Part shown: positions 34,875-44,054 of the stretch, piece by piece
Numbering within the stretch: the first letter of the stretch is position 1
Layout: every line of letters begins with the position of its first letter
DNA from: an uncultured Saprospiraceae bacterium
GTDB taxonomy: Bacteria > Bacteroidota > Bacteroidia > Chitinophagales > Saprospiraceae
DNA length: 50,033 bases
Assembly: GCA_938016265.1 (NCBI GenBank)
Contig: CALLWB010000035.1
Span: forward strand, 1 to 50,033
Direction of reading: 5' to 3'
Notes under the pieces: model-generated
Database searches by the model: none
What the model was told of the DNA's origin: nothing
Seen by the model: the letters and a program-made list of their open reading frames with translations, nothing else
Position numbers and translations under genes: made by a program

Positions 34875-36617
34875 ATGGAAAACAAAATTTTAGATTCTAG
34901 ACTTCAGGAGCACCGTCTCAAAATCAATGAAATAATCAAGGAGCTCCACCAGATGACTATTGATATTAAAAATGAAGAATTATCTAGAACAGTCAGTGAT
35001 CTAAGAGAAAGAATCAACGAACCTTTCATGTTTGTAATCTGCGGAGAAGTCAAAGCAGGGAAAAGTAGTTTTATCAATGCGCTTTTGGATACCAATAAAG
35101 ATGTTTGCAAAGTTGCACCTGATCCATGCACTGATACCATCCAACAAATTATTTACGGAGAAGAGGAAAAAGTTGTTGTACTTAATGACTTTCTGAAAAA
35201 AATAATGCTGCCCGTTGAAATCCTTCGAGACGTAGCGATTGTGGATACTCCAGGTACAAACACCATCTCTGACCATCATCAGGAAGTTACCGAACGGTTT
35301 ATTCCGGGTAGTGATTTAATCGTTTTTGTCTTTGAAGCCAAAAATCCTTATCGACAATCTGCCTGGGATTTTTTCGATTTTATTCATTCCGATTGGCGGA
35401 AAAAAGTCATTTTTGTATTACAGCAAGCAGATCTTATGGAAAAAGAAGATCTTATTGTCAACGAAGCAGGCGTTCTTAAGTATGCTAAGAAAAAAGGTAT
35501 CGAACATCCAAACATTTTTAGTGTCTCTGCCAAACTGGAATTGGCTGGGCAAAAAGAAGAAAGCGGATTTAAAAAAATTCGAGCCTATATTCAAGAAAAT
35601 ATTACCGGTGGACAAGCACCAGTGCTAAAATTGATCAATAATCTGGATACTTCACTCAATGTGAGCGAGAAAATAGGCAGTGGCCTGAAAACCAGAAAAG
35701 CCCAATTTGACGCAGACGTAGCATTCCGACAAGATGTAAAGGAAACCCTTGATGAACAAGAAAAAAGATCCAAAAATCAAGTCGGCCTTCTAGTGGAAAA
35801 TCTACTAATTGGGTATGATAAAGTAACTAATAAATATGAAGACAATCTTCGAGGAGGCCTAGGATTTCTCTCCATGGCTAAACGAACTTTTATGTCCATG
35901 TTTAGCAATAAAGAGAAAACAGAGGATTGGTTTATCAATCTCACCAAAGAGTTGGAACGGGAAATGAATGATGAATTGCACCCTAAATTAAATTCAGGAG
36001 TGCACGATATAGCAGAAAGTATCCAACAAATGGCCAAATTAATCGACCTTAAAATAAAAAATAGCACCACCATTCTTAAAGACAACCATGAAATTTTTGG
36101 AGATATAGCCGATCGAAGAAGCAATGTACTACGAGATCTCCAGGAAGAGTTTGCCAATTTTATGGATAAAAACGAAAACTTTATGGGGTCGCAGGTATTT
36201 TCGGATGACTCCATTTCTCCTAATATTGCTACCGGTAGCGGGATTGCGGTGGTAGGAATGATCCTTGCCACTGTTGCACAAGGGGCCGTTTTTGATATTA
36301 CTGGAGGACTAATAACAACCTTCGGTGTTTTGTTTGCAGGAGCTACCGTTCGGATTAAAAGGAAAAAAATAGTCAGCGGATACCAAGAGGAAGTAAAGAA
36401 AGGCCGAGTAGAAATCGAACGCGAGATAAGCAGCAAACTCAATGCTTATATAGACAACATCAAACTTAAAATTGGAGATAACTTTGACGATTTTGATGCA
36501 CTGTTGGAGCTTGAAAAACAACAAATTACAGAATTTGATGATCGATTTTCAGGTATCCAATCCCGATTGTCCGAAGTAGGAGAGGAGTTAAAAATAAGTC
36601 GAAAAATGACTCCGTAA
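34875..36617 (+). CDS. Dynamin-like GTPase with paired membrane segments
   Basis: The frame opens at 34788 inside the terminator, but ATG 34875 (MENKILDSRLQEHRL) is the likely start, giving 580 residues. The GTPase domain has G1 GEVKAGKSS (about 57-65), a switch-I region with T at PDPCTDTIQ, G3 DTPG (about 124-127) and a weak G4, QQAD (183-186). A long helical stalk follows. Near the C-terminus are two adjacent hydrophobic segments (about 453-492), then basic residues (RIKRKK) and a final helix. This is the plan of bacterial dynamin-like/mitofusin-like proteins, which remodel or tether membranes. It is a single gene; bacterial dynamins often come in pairs, and no partner is visible. Confidence 0.88.
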   Translation: MENKILDSRLQEHRLKINEIIKELHQMTIDIKNEELSRTVSDLRERINEPFMFVICGEVKAGKSSFINALLDTNKDVCKVAPDPCTDTIQQIIYGEEEKVVVLNDFLKKIMLPVEILRDVAIVDTPGTNTISDHHQEVTERFIPGSDLIVFVFEAKNPYRQSAWDFFDFIHSDWRKKVIFVLQQADLMEKEDLIVNEAGVLKYAKKKGIEHPNIFSVSAKLELAGQKEESGFKKIRAYIQENITGGQAPVLKLINNLDTSLNVSEKIGSGLKTRKAQFDADVAFRQDVKETLDEQEKRSKNQVGLLVENLLIGYDKVTNKYEDNLRGGLGFLSMAKRTFMSMFSNKEKTEDWFINLTKELEREMNDELHPKLNSGVHDIAESIQQMAKLIDLKIKNSTTILKDNHEIFGDIADRRSNVLRDLQEEFANFMDKNENFMGSQVFSDDSISPNIATGSGIAVVGMILATVAQGAVFDITGGLITTFGVLFAGATVRIKRKKIVSGYQEEVKKGRVEIEREISSKLNAYIDNIKLKIGDNFDDFDALLELEKQQITEFDDRFSGIQSRLSEVGEELKISRKMTP

Positions 36618-36702
36618 GAAATAGGAAAAAATTTTACATTTCTTACAAATAAATATTGCAACTTACCTTTCAATATTGCTGAACTGCAATAGTTAGAAAC
36701 AC

Positions 36703-39216
36703 TTAATTTTTCTTCTTTCCTAGGATTTTCTCCCAGAATTTTCCCTTCTTTTTCTTTTTAGTTTTCCTTTTAGGTTTAGGCTTTGTTACAGGTTTTTTGG
36801 GTTTTGCAGCTGGTTTGGTATTGGCAGGCCTTCCCTTAGGTGCGTTTTTCGTAGAGGGCGAGTTTATTGTTTTAGGCCCGCTCACTGAAGGCGTAGTAGC
36901 GGGCTGACCTGTATCGTCAATTGTGCCGCTGGAGGCAACAGGGGACGAGGTAATCTCATAAGGCAGCCAACCTTGACAATTTAATAAGTCTGCAACATAC
37001 TCATTAGGTTCTGGAAACTGGGCATCCGTTATTTTGTTAAAATTCTTGTCCTTATTGAGGCGGACCATAAATTCTCCAAATATAGGAAGCGCCATATTGG
37101 CTCCCTGACCAAGTGAAATGGAGTTGAAACGGACACTTCGATCCGGTCCACCTACCCAAACTCCAGCGACTAATTTTGGCGTATAACCCATAAACCAACC
37201 ATCGGTTTGCGATTGCGTGGTTCCTGTTTTTCCTGCAATGTCATCATCAAGTAAGTATCTCCAGCGCAGCCTGCGAGCGGTTCCACTGTCTACCACCATC
37301 TGCATAAGCTCGGTCATAATCATTGCATCCTCAGGATGCAACACTTCTTCTCGCTCATAATAATTACTTTTCTCCTTATGAATCAGTTTACCTTTTTTGT
37401 CCTCGATCTTTACCAGGTAACTAAGTGGTATATGGTAGCCACCATTGGCAAATGCTCCATAGGCTTCTACCATCTCTATGACAGAGATATCAGGTGTTCC
37501 AAGGGCAATCGATGGCATTTCTGGAATATCACTGGTGATTCCCATTTTTTTGGCCATTTCTACCACATAATAAGGGCCAGTCTTCAGAATGGTTTGAACA
37601 GAGACTACATTCACGGAGCCCATCAATGCGCCTTTCATAGAATAAGATCCGCCATATTTGTCATCCGAATTTTTGGGAGTCCAGTTCTGATATTCTGGGT
37701 AGGTAATTAGTTTGTTTGGCGTATAGGAGCAAGGATATTCTCCTCGATTTAATGCAGTCGCATAGACAATCGGTTTAAAGGTAGAGCCGACTTGTCTTTT
37801 GGTTTTGGCGTGATTGTATTTAAAATATTTATGATTAATTCCACCAATATATACCTTGAGATTACCAGTGTGTGGATCTGAAACGACAAAACCAGTATTC
37901 AAAAACATCATGTAATAGGCCACAGAATCCCTAGGAGACATTTTTTTCTTGACCGTCCCCTTGTGGGAAAACAACTTCATTTCAATTTTCTTATCGAATG
38001 CTTTTTTGATTTTTGCTTCCGACAAACCCTGTTCTTTCATTCTCTTATACCGACTCGAATTTTTTACCCCTCGTTCGATTAATGCTTTATTGCTTCCCCA
38101 GGGTTTTAGATTGCCCCAATGTTTGAAAAAATCGTCCTGCAGTTTTTTCATATGAGTCACTACCGCTTCCTCTGCATATTGCTGCATTTTGGCATCAATC
38201 GTAGTATGGATTTTTAAGCCATCGGTAAAAAGATTGTAATTGGAACCATCAGGTTTCTTATTATTCTTACACCAAGCAATTAAGTCCTTTTTGATAAAAT
38301 CTCTGAAGTATGGAGCAAGGCCGTCACTGGTTGATACATAGTTGTACTTCAGACCTAGTGGGAGCGCTTTGAGTTTTATGGTTTCTTTGGTAGTTAATTT
38401 TCCATACTTCAACATTTGTTCGAGCACTGTATTTCTTCTTCTTAACGCCTTTTCGGGTTCATTTCTAGGGCTGTAGGCTGTTGGAGCTTTCAACATACCA
38501 ATCAACACCGCGGCCTCTTGCACCTCAATGTCGCTTGGTGTAGTACTGAAATAACGCTCTGAGGCCGTAACAATCCCAAACGCCTGCTCTCCAAATGGAA
38601 CGGTATTTAGATACAAAGCCAGGATTTCATCTTTATCATAAATGTCCTCCAATCGACCAGCCACAATCATTTCCTTTATTTTGTTGATGGGCATGGTGAG
38701 CATTCCATGACGTTGTCTTGGATAGAGATTTTTTACCAGTTGTTGGCTTAAAGTGCTTCCTCCACCGCCACTATCATCACGAAGTAAAATTGTTTTGATC
38801 AAAACTCTAAACAAACTTCTGGCATCAATTCCTCCATGCTGGAAAAACCGGGCGTCTTCCGTAGCAACAAGCGCATCGTAGACTTTAGGGTTGATATCTT
38901 TGTATTTGGCTAAGGTCCGGTTTACTTTATAGTATTTTCCTAGTAATACGCCATCTCTAGAGTACACTTCGGATGCCACTGGATTTTGTATACCATACAA
39001 TTCGCTCTTTTCGGGTAGAGCGCCGAAAAATCCAAAATAGATCAAGCCAATAAATAGACTCAATGCCAAGAGACCCACCAGGGCCAATCCTGCAAACAAG
39101 TAGAACAAGCGCTTGGCAAGTGCCCGTTTCTTTGGATCTTTAAAGCTTTGCTTTACCCATTTCGTAAAACCAGATAATACTTCCTTTAGCTTTTCGCTGT
39201 TGGATGATGTTTTCAT
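36703..39216 (-). CDS. Class A penicillin-binding protein (PBP1A-like)
   Basis: An 837-residue bifunctional peptidoglycan synthase. A cytoplasmic tail and one membrane anchor (about 34-64) precede the GT51 glycosyltransferase domain, with catalytic Glu in ATEDARFFQHGGID (120) and GSTLSQQLVKNLYP (153-166). The transpeptidase domain has S-x-x-K at STFK (478-481), SVN (534-536) and KTG (663-665). The last 100 residues are Pro/Thr/Lys-rich, ending in a very basic tail (KPKPKRKTKKKKKGK). It polymerises and crosslinks murein. A near-perfect promoter lies upstream. It is a single gene, followed by the convergent dynamin-like gene. Confidence 0.96.
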   Translation of the reverse strand: MKTSSNSEKLKEVLSGFTKWVKQSFKDPKKRALAKRLFYLFAGLALVGLLALSLFIGLIYFGFFGALPEKSELYGIQNPVASEVYSRDGVLLGKYYKVNRTLAKYKDINPKVYDALVATEDARFFQHGGIDARSLFRVLIKTILLRDDSGGGGSTLSQQLVKNLYPRQRHGMLTMPINKIKEMIVAGRLEDIYDKDEILALYLNTVPFGEQAFGIVTASERYFSTTPSDIEVQEAAVLIGMLKAPTAYSPRNEPEKALRRRNTVLEQMLKYGKLTTKETIKLKALPLGLKYNYVSTSDGLAPYFRDFIKKDLIAWCKNNKKPDGSNYNLFTDGLKIHTTIDAKMQQYAEEAVVTHMKKLQDDFFKHWGNLKPWGSNKALIERGVKNSSRYKRMKEQGLSEAKIKKAFDKKIEMKLFSHKGTVKKKMSPRDSVAYYMMFLNTGFVVSDPHTGNLKVYIGGINHKYFKYNHAKTKRQVGSTFKPIVYATALNRGEYPCSYTPNKLITYPEYQNWTPKNSDDKYGGSYSMKGALMGSVNVVSVQTILKTGPYYVVEMAKKMGITSDIPEMPSIALGTPDISVIEMVEAYGAFANGGYHIPLSYLVKIEDKKGKLIHKEKSNYYEREEVLHPEDAMIMTELMQMVVDSGTARRLRWRYLLDDDIAGKTGTTQSQTDGWFMGYTPKLVAGVWVGGPDRSVRFNSISLGQGANMALPIFGEFMVRLNKDKNFNKITDAQFPEPNEYVADLLNCQGWLPYEITSSPVASSGTIDDTGQPATTPSVSGPKTINSPSTKNAPKGRPANTKPAAKPKKPVTKPKPKRKTKKKKKGKFWEKILGKKKN

Positions 39217-39254
39217 ATTTGTCCTATTTCATGGATTATTGCATCCACGCCGTG

Positions 39255-39285
39255 CAAAATTAGAACTTTCAACTAACCTAGCAAA
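39255..39285 (-). promoter_or_regulatory. Consensus Bacteroidota promoter of the PBP gene
   Basis: On the minus strand, TTTG (39285-39282), 19 bases, then TAATTTTG (39262-39255). Both elements fit the consensus exactly. Predicted start near 39249, leaving a leader of about 33 bases to the ATG at 39216. Confidence 0.7.
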
Positions 39286-39620
39286 TAAATAACCAAGTTG
39301 TTATTTTATCTTATGAATTAACCCCTGATTAACAACAATTAAGAAAAATTTAACCTTAGAGAATAGTTGATGGAATCGATTGGCTAGCGAAAAACTGATG
39401 GCTGAGCGTATAGGTACAAATGCAACACTGGATGTTGACTTTAGTTAACGGAACATTATATTCATTGCTACATTTAATAGGTATTTGATTCCATATAAAT
39501 GGTTATGGTGAATCCTCATTCGTTCTATAGCCGCTTGATTTTGTTGGTTAATGATACTAGGGTAATGAATTAGTCTCTTTTTTGGTTACCTTCCGTTTGG
39601 CGCCAGCAAATCGAGTCCCT
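39286..39620. other. Intergenic region with a copy of the dispersed hairpin repeat
   Basis: No ORF. The left end holds the PBP promoter; the right end (about 39596-39622), on the minus strand, reads GGGACTCGATTTGCTGGCGCCAAA directly after the stop of the DUF3810 gene, a relative of the repeats at 1.67, 2.9 and 16.74 kb, and may end that transcript. Confidence 0.45.
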
Positions 39621-40718
39621 CTACGACTTTCCACCATCCAATCTCCGCCAAGCCTCCACTAGCAAAACGACTCGACTATAACTCAAAATTCCCTCCTTCA
39701 CACCTTGCGCTTTCAAGTAGGCATCATTAAAAGGCGCAGCCGAAACCCAATCAGGATACAAATCATTATTTCTCTTTTTATCCAGCAAATCATTTTGAAT
39801 GGCGAGGGGCAATTCTTTCTTTACCAAATCAAACAACTGTCGGTCATTCCGCTTCAACGAAATTAAAAGGTATTCCAAGTAATTAAAATGACCAGCATAA
39901 CGTATAGCTGGATTTTCTGATTCTAGACAAGCAAGATAGGCCCAGAAATTACAAGTACCCTCATCGCCAAACCCATAGCCGTGCGCCATTTCATGAGCTA
40001 AAGTATATGGGCGATCTACTGGATGCAATCCACCATCCACCTGGCCTTGCCCTATGAAAGGAAGGTACACGCCCGACGTCCCGAATCGCATCAACAACCC
40101 CTTCGGATACAAGGTCATAACGCGAACTCGACCAGGCGTTGAAAATCCATGTTCTTGCAGGACTTTGGTGAGTAATGGGCGAATGGTATTTTGGTGATTA
40201 AAATCAAAATTTGATTGGTGGAGTGGGGTGGAGTCTGCTCCCGGGATCAGCTGTCGAGTAGCGACGGCAGTCGCCATTTCGGACCGAATGACAGCGACCA
40301 GTTCTTCCTTGCTTAGTTTTTGAGGGGATAGGCCAAGCTGCTTTTCTACTGGTACACGACTATAGTTATACGCCCAAAACACAAAAAATAGGAACAGGAT
40401 AATCGAAGCAGCAGCAGATACTGTCAAGAAGGCACTACCCAACCGTTTTGGCCAAGCGAGTCCTTGTTTATTTTTTATGAATTTAATGCTTCTGCTAACG
40501 ACCCAATAGACCAAACCAATCAATAAAAAGTAAAATAGAGGGATCGGCAACAGGGAAACCGTATAATCAAACAGATAGCGGATACCAGAAAATAGTCCGC
40601 GGGCATAAATCAGCTCTGTTGCCTCCGGGAAGGCAGAAGATAGCCTTTTCAACAGTAGGGTTATTATTCCTAGGAATATCCAAATATAACGAGTGTCCAA
40701 TTTTCCTTTTACAGCCAT
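39621..40718 (-). CDS. DUF3810 family membrane protein with a zincin-like motif
   Basis: A 365-residue protein. The N-terminal part has three hydrophobic segments (about 12-27, 55-72, 95-117). The C-terminal half carries YTLAHEMAHGYGFGDEGTCNFWAYLACLES, i.e. HEMAH followed by a glutamate further on, as in gluzincin-type metallopeptidases and as is typical of the Bacteroidota DUF3810 family. The substrate is unknown; peptidase activity is inferred only from the motif. It starts 18 bases after the stop of the esterase gene, so the two are probably co-transcribed. Confidence 0.87.
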   Translation of the reverse strand: MAVKGKLDTRYIWIFLGIITLLLKRLSSAFPEATELIYARGLFSGIRYLFDYTVSLLPIPLFYFLLIGLVYWVVSRSIKFIKNKQGLAWPKRLGSAFLTVSAAASIILFLFFVFWAYNYSRVPVEKQLGLSPQKLSKEELVAVIRSEMATAVATRQLIPGADSTPLHQSNFDFNHQNTIRPLLTKVLQEHGFSTPGRVRVMTLYPKGLLMRFGTSGVYLPFIGQGQVDGGLHPVDRPYTLAHEMAHGYGFGDEGTCNFWAYLACLESENPAIRYAGHFNYLEYLLISLKRNDRQLFDLVKKELPLAIQNDLLDKKRNNDLYPDWVSAAPFNDAYLKAQGVKEGILSYSRVVLLVEAWRRLDGGKS

Positions 40719-40736
40719 TGGCTTTTTGATACCTTA

Positions 40737-41864
40737 TTATTGTTTTATTATTTTTTTAGAAAATTGACCTTGCTCTCCTTTGATAGTAAGTAAATACATG
40801 CCTTGAGCGAACAGTTTGGTGTCAATTGAAAATTGCGCATTAGTCTTTTGTGATTGAACTACAACTCTTCCCATCATATCCTGAACGATTACTTCAAATG
40901 GTTGGTTTTGGTCAACCGATACAAATACCTGATCGGAAAATGGGTTTGGAGAAATTTCGAAAAAGGAGGTAGGCGCCAAATCTTCACTAGAAGAAATTGG
41001 TCCATTCAAGCTGTGACGGTTGAAGAATTCCCAAATTTTTTCACTTGCATTAAAATCACGGTTAGTTACGTCTCCTGGGATATTTATAGCAGCATCAGGC
41101 CAAGTGTGTCCTCCACCAGTGATCTTATAAAATTCGACTTCCGTTCCATTATCACAACCACCATAATAATAATGGGTAGCGGTACTTAAATCTGTTAGAT
41201 CTATATTTGGTAAGTTGGTTATTACTGGACTGGCAGTGCAATTGTTTGCTTGTACCCAATGAGCCACAGATGCCTCGGCTCCTACATAATAACCAGGCAG
41301 ACCATTATAATTGACGACCGCATCGGCGGTGCCATGAATCAACATTGTCGGTACAGGTCTATTTGTTTGACAAGTGGGGATAACCGTATTCGCCATCATC
41401 CCAGTAACGCTAGCAATTGCTGCAATTTTATCTTCCAGCTCACAAGCTAGTCGGAAAGACATGAACCCGCCGTTGGACATTCCTGTGGCATACACTCTGT
41501 CCGTATCTATATTAAAATCTACGCCTATAGAATCAATCATGTTCGAAACAAATCCAACATCATCAGCCAAACTTCCGTTGACGGCACCGCTATTCCAGGC
41601 ATTGGCAATTCCACTTGGATAAACAGTGATAAAATTTTCACTTGTGGCAATATTGTCTATCAAGGTATAAAATTGCTGCTCACTTGCTGTCGAACCAAAC
41701 CCATGAAAATTAAGAACAAGGGGAGTCGGATTAGCAGGATTGTAACTTGGTGGTGCATATAAGCGATAGGTTCTTGTAATACCATCATGCTGAATTGTAA
41801 AGGTTTGAGCAAGACAAAGTTGAACGCTTAGGAGTAGAAAAAGGGTAGAAATTGCAATTTTCAT
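40737..41864 (-). CDS. PHB depolymerase/feruloyl-esterase-like hydrolase with T9SS sorting domain
   Basis: A 375-residue secreted esterase. A signal peptide (to about SLAQ) precedes an alpha/beta hydrolase domain of the polyhydroxybutyrate depolymerase/LpqC esterase type: PLVLNFHGFGS (oxyanion strand), YATGMSNGGFMSFRLACE with the nucleophile Ser, PVPTMLIHGTADAVVNYNG with the likely Asp, and GGGHTWPDA with the catalytic His. From about 295 the C-terminus (FFEISPNPFSDQVFVSV ... GMYLLTIKGEQGQFSKKIIKQ) is a type A T9SS sorting domain. It likely acts on polyesters or esterified plant or algal polysaccharides outside the cell. First gene of a predicted two-gene unit with the DUF3810 gene. Confidence 0.9.
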   Translation of the reverse strand: MKIAISTLFLLLSVQLCLAQTFTIQHDGITRTYRLYAPPSYNPANPTPLVLNFHGFGSTASEQQFYTLIDNIATSENFITVYPSGIANAWNSGAVNGSLADDVGFVSNMIDSIGVDFNIDTDRVYATGMSNGGFMSFRLACELEDKIAAIASVTGMMANTVIPTCQTNRPVPTMLIHGTADAVVNYNGLPGYYVGAEASVAHWVQANNCTASPVITNLPNIDLTDLSTATHYYYGGCDNGTEVEFYKITGGGHTWPDAAINIPGDVTNRDFNASEKIWEFFNRHSLNGPISSSEDLAPTSFFEISPNPFSDQVFVSVDQNQPFEVIVQDMMGRVVVQSQKTNAQFSIDTKLFAQGMYLLTIKGEQGQFSKKIIKQ

Positions 41865-42187
41865 ATTGATAGTTTGTTAGTTGCTAAATGAAGGCTAAAG
41901 ATAGGCATTTTAATGCGAGAATGCCTGAATTCGAGAATGCTTGAATGTTTTTAGTAGTTGAATTGTTTTTAGGGTAATAATGTTTTTAAAGTTGATGGTT
42001 CGATAGATATGTAATAGTAGATCGCTTATTGAATTATATATTTATTAAGATTTATTCAATTTATCTATTCGTGAATACTAGCATTTTTACATTTAGGTAA
42101 GTGGTTGATTTTTAATTTTTTAATATACATATTCACAAATGTTAATATCTAATGTTGAATAGTTGTTCGTAACTATATAAAAAAACG
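41865..42187. other. AT-rich intergenic region with a short tandem repeat
   Basis: No ORF. Two adjacent 15-16 base direct repeats, CGAGAATGCCTGAATT (41916-41931) and CGAGAATGCTTGAAT (41932-41946), lie here. The rest is AT-rich and leads to the promoter at 42188. Confidence 0.45.
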
Positions 42188-42219
42188 TTTGATTTATTTT
42201 GATTTTTCCCGCACCTTTG
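42188..42219 (+). promoter_or_regulatory. Promoter of the large structured RNA
   Basis: TTTG (42188-42191), 20 bases, then CACCTTTG (42212-42219), one base from TAnnTTTG. It predicts transcription start near 42225, where the structured gene-free region begins. Confidence 0.55.
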
Positions 42220-42224
42220 AACTA

Positions 42225-43650
42225 GCGACAACGAATTGATTCTCTTCAAAGGAAAGAATCATAAAGAATAACCAGAAACTTCGGTTTCTGTTTAACTGAA
42301 ATGCAGGAAATTTGGAAGTTTTCTCTTAGGAGAAAAAGTGAAATCGAAAGAAATCACCTGATGAAAGAATTCTATTTGATTAGCCCACTTCGGTGGAATA
42401 GGATTTATTTTTCTTACAGCAGTACCAAATGTAGCGTATTTCAATTTCTGAAATTGAATTTTGCAAAAAAGACAATTCAGAAAAACCTTGTAATCGGAAA
42501 CAATATTCAAAGAGGCTCGTAAGAGTATCTTATTAAATAGCAATAGTTATTTAATGAACTTGTTTGAAACGTTTTCTTTAGAGAATACGATATGAGCTGT
42601 AAAATTTCCTTCGGGCTAATGGAATAGATCAAATCAAATAATCTGAATTTAGTTCTGAAAACAAGAAAGTCCTGGCAGAAATTAGTAGCGTCGAAAGACA
42701 ATATTAACGCCACCAGGCATAGATTGCTGGAAAATAAATGATCAAAGACTTGTTTAGGCAGGTTGTTGCAGTTATCGAAAGATCAATGCAAAAATCATGA
42801 ATAAAAGAAGTCATAGCAACGGGTCGCAAGACCCAGGGAAGACATTTCCGCAAGGATACGTTTACTTGCTTGAAAGCTTTTATTTGGAGGATTAAATTAT
42901 TAAAAAAAGCAATCGAAAGTCCTGTTTTAACATAAAAATTTGTAGGCAACTATAAATTCCTGATGTCAAAATAGGCAATGACCTAATCTCTTTAATTGTC
43001 AGAAAAGTGAACACCAAATTGTGTGTGATCAGTTGTTGAAGCAGCAATGTGAATACAACCATTTGAAAGAATTTCAGACGGAAGAAATCAAATTCGCAAG
43101 AAGGAAATTTCAGAAATCAGAAAAACTGGAAAAATGACAGGCAGTTTTCCACGAGATGGTCGAAAAGTCCTGGTAAGGAAATGGTGCAGCCGGTTGGCAA
43201 CAATCGACTAGAAAGGAACTTACTTTGGCATAATTGCTTATTGGAGGTCAGAAAAGATTTTCTTCTGGAAAATCAGTAATCGGTATCAATCCCGAATAAC
43301 TAACCTTCTGAAATTGTTTTGTGAGATGTGGATCTCCTCGTTCGAAAATCAGCAAATTGTTGGTTTAGAAACAGAACAATAGAAGAGGAAGACAGACCCA
43401 ACTACAAGCAATTGAAAAAAAAGACCTTGAAGGCAACTATTTGGTCATAACTACTCGCGATAGTTATTCCCACAAAGCCAAATAATCGGAAGGGCACAGA
43501 TGGTGTTATAGATAGATGGTAAAACATCGACTAAGCTTTCTAGCTAATAGTAAATCTAAATAACCCGTCGATCAAGCTTGAAGTGTATCAGCCTCGGTTG
43601 ATGCCACAAAAAATTGGATGTAAACTTAGGTTTGCATCCATTTTTTTTTG
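42225..43650 (+). ncRNA. Candidate large ornate structured non-coding RNA (about 1.4 kb)
   Basis: No ORF above about 80 codons crosses this region and none looks like protein, yet it is full of small, clean stem-loops: GATTCT/AGAATC (42238-42260); CAGAAAC-TTCG-GTTTCTG (42273-42290); TTTTCTC-TTAG-GAGAAAA (42319-42336); CCAC-TTCG-GTGG (42385-42396) inside a further stem; TTCAATTT/AAATTGAA (42440-42458); GGGTC-GCAA-GACCC (42821-42834); TCC-GCAA-GGA (42847-42856); GATTTTC/GAAAATC (43256-43274); GAGAT-GTGG-ATCTC (43323-43336); ATAACTA/TAGTTAT (43447-43467); ATCAGC-CTCG-GTTGAT (43587-43602). It is purine-rich, bounded by a promoter and a strong terminator. UUCG and GNRA loops are RNA-specific stability features, so function as RNA is likely. 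I cannot match it to tmRNA, RNase P, 6S, a group II intron or any large RNA family I know. Confidence 0.6.
43615..43649 (+). terminator. Intrinsic terminator of the large RNA
   Basis: TGGATGTAAAC (43615-43625), loop TTAG, GTTTGCATCCA (43630-43640): an 11-base-pair stem with one G-U pair, followed by nine T. This is one of the best terminators in the window, on the plus strand, where no protein gene precedes it for several kilobases. Confidence 0.9.
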
Positions 43651-43771
43651 TCTGTTTGGAACTGTTGGGTCAATGAACATATTGAAAGGACCTGTCTTGT
43701 GAAGGGCTGCTGGCAGGTGCAATGATTAGGCTATCCCCGCTGGCGGGAGCTGGGGGCAATTATTTATGTGA

Positions 43772-44035
43772 TTATTCCCTATCAAGAATATCCTCCGCCT
43801 CGATGGTTGGTTCTTCATTTGACCAATTGACAACCCATTTTATCAATTTGAAACTGACAACAGTCAATACACAACCCAAGATTATCAAACCAACAAAATA
43901 TCCCTTATTGGCATGTGCTACCTGATTTCCATTGTCAATCAATAAATAACTGTATTCAAACACGAGCATCCCACAAATGACTGCAAGGAATGCTAAAGGC
44001 ACGATAACAAGATACGTAACAATTGTTTTTTTCAT
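43772..44035 (-). CDS. Small two-helix membrane protein, family member 1
   Basis: An 87-residue protein with two hydrophobic segments (about 5-27 and 43-63) and a short cytoplasmic tail ending WVVNWSNEEPTIEAEDILDRE. The arrangement (two helices, W-rich linker, then EDILD near the C-terminus) recurs in the two genes upstream on the same strand. I do not recognise the family. It starts 19 bases after the stop of member 2, so the two are probably co-transcribed. Function unknown. Confidence 0.72.
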   Translation of the reverse strand: MKKTIVTYLVIVPLAFLAVICGMLVFEYSYLLIDNGNQVAHANKGYFVGLIILGCVLTVVSFKLIKWVVNWSNEEPTIEAEDILDRE

Positions 44036-44054
44036 ATTTTGCCAATCGAATCAA

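Noticed and set aside
35777-36442. A 221-codon minus-strand ORF inside the dynamin-like GTPase gene
   Set aside because: It is a shadow of the GTPase frame: serine- and isoleucine-rich with no motif, whereas the plus-strand frame has clear GTPase motifs.
42301-42949. Several 60-83 codon ORFs on both strands over the large RNA region
   Set aside because: They overlap each other, show no protein family, start at random places and cross the hairpins. They look like chance ORFs over structured RNA sequence.
42225-43650. Possibility of tmRNA, RNase P RNA, or a group II intron
   Set aside because: None of the characteristic motifs (tmRNA ends, RNase P GAGGAAAGTCC core, intron domain V, intron-encoded reverse transcriptase) is visible, and the length fits poorly.
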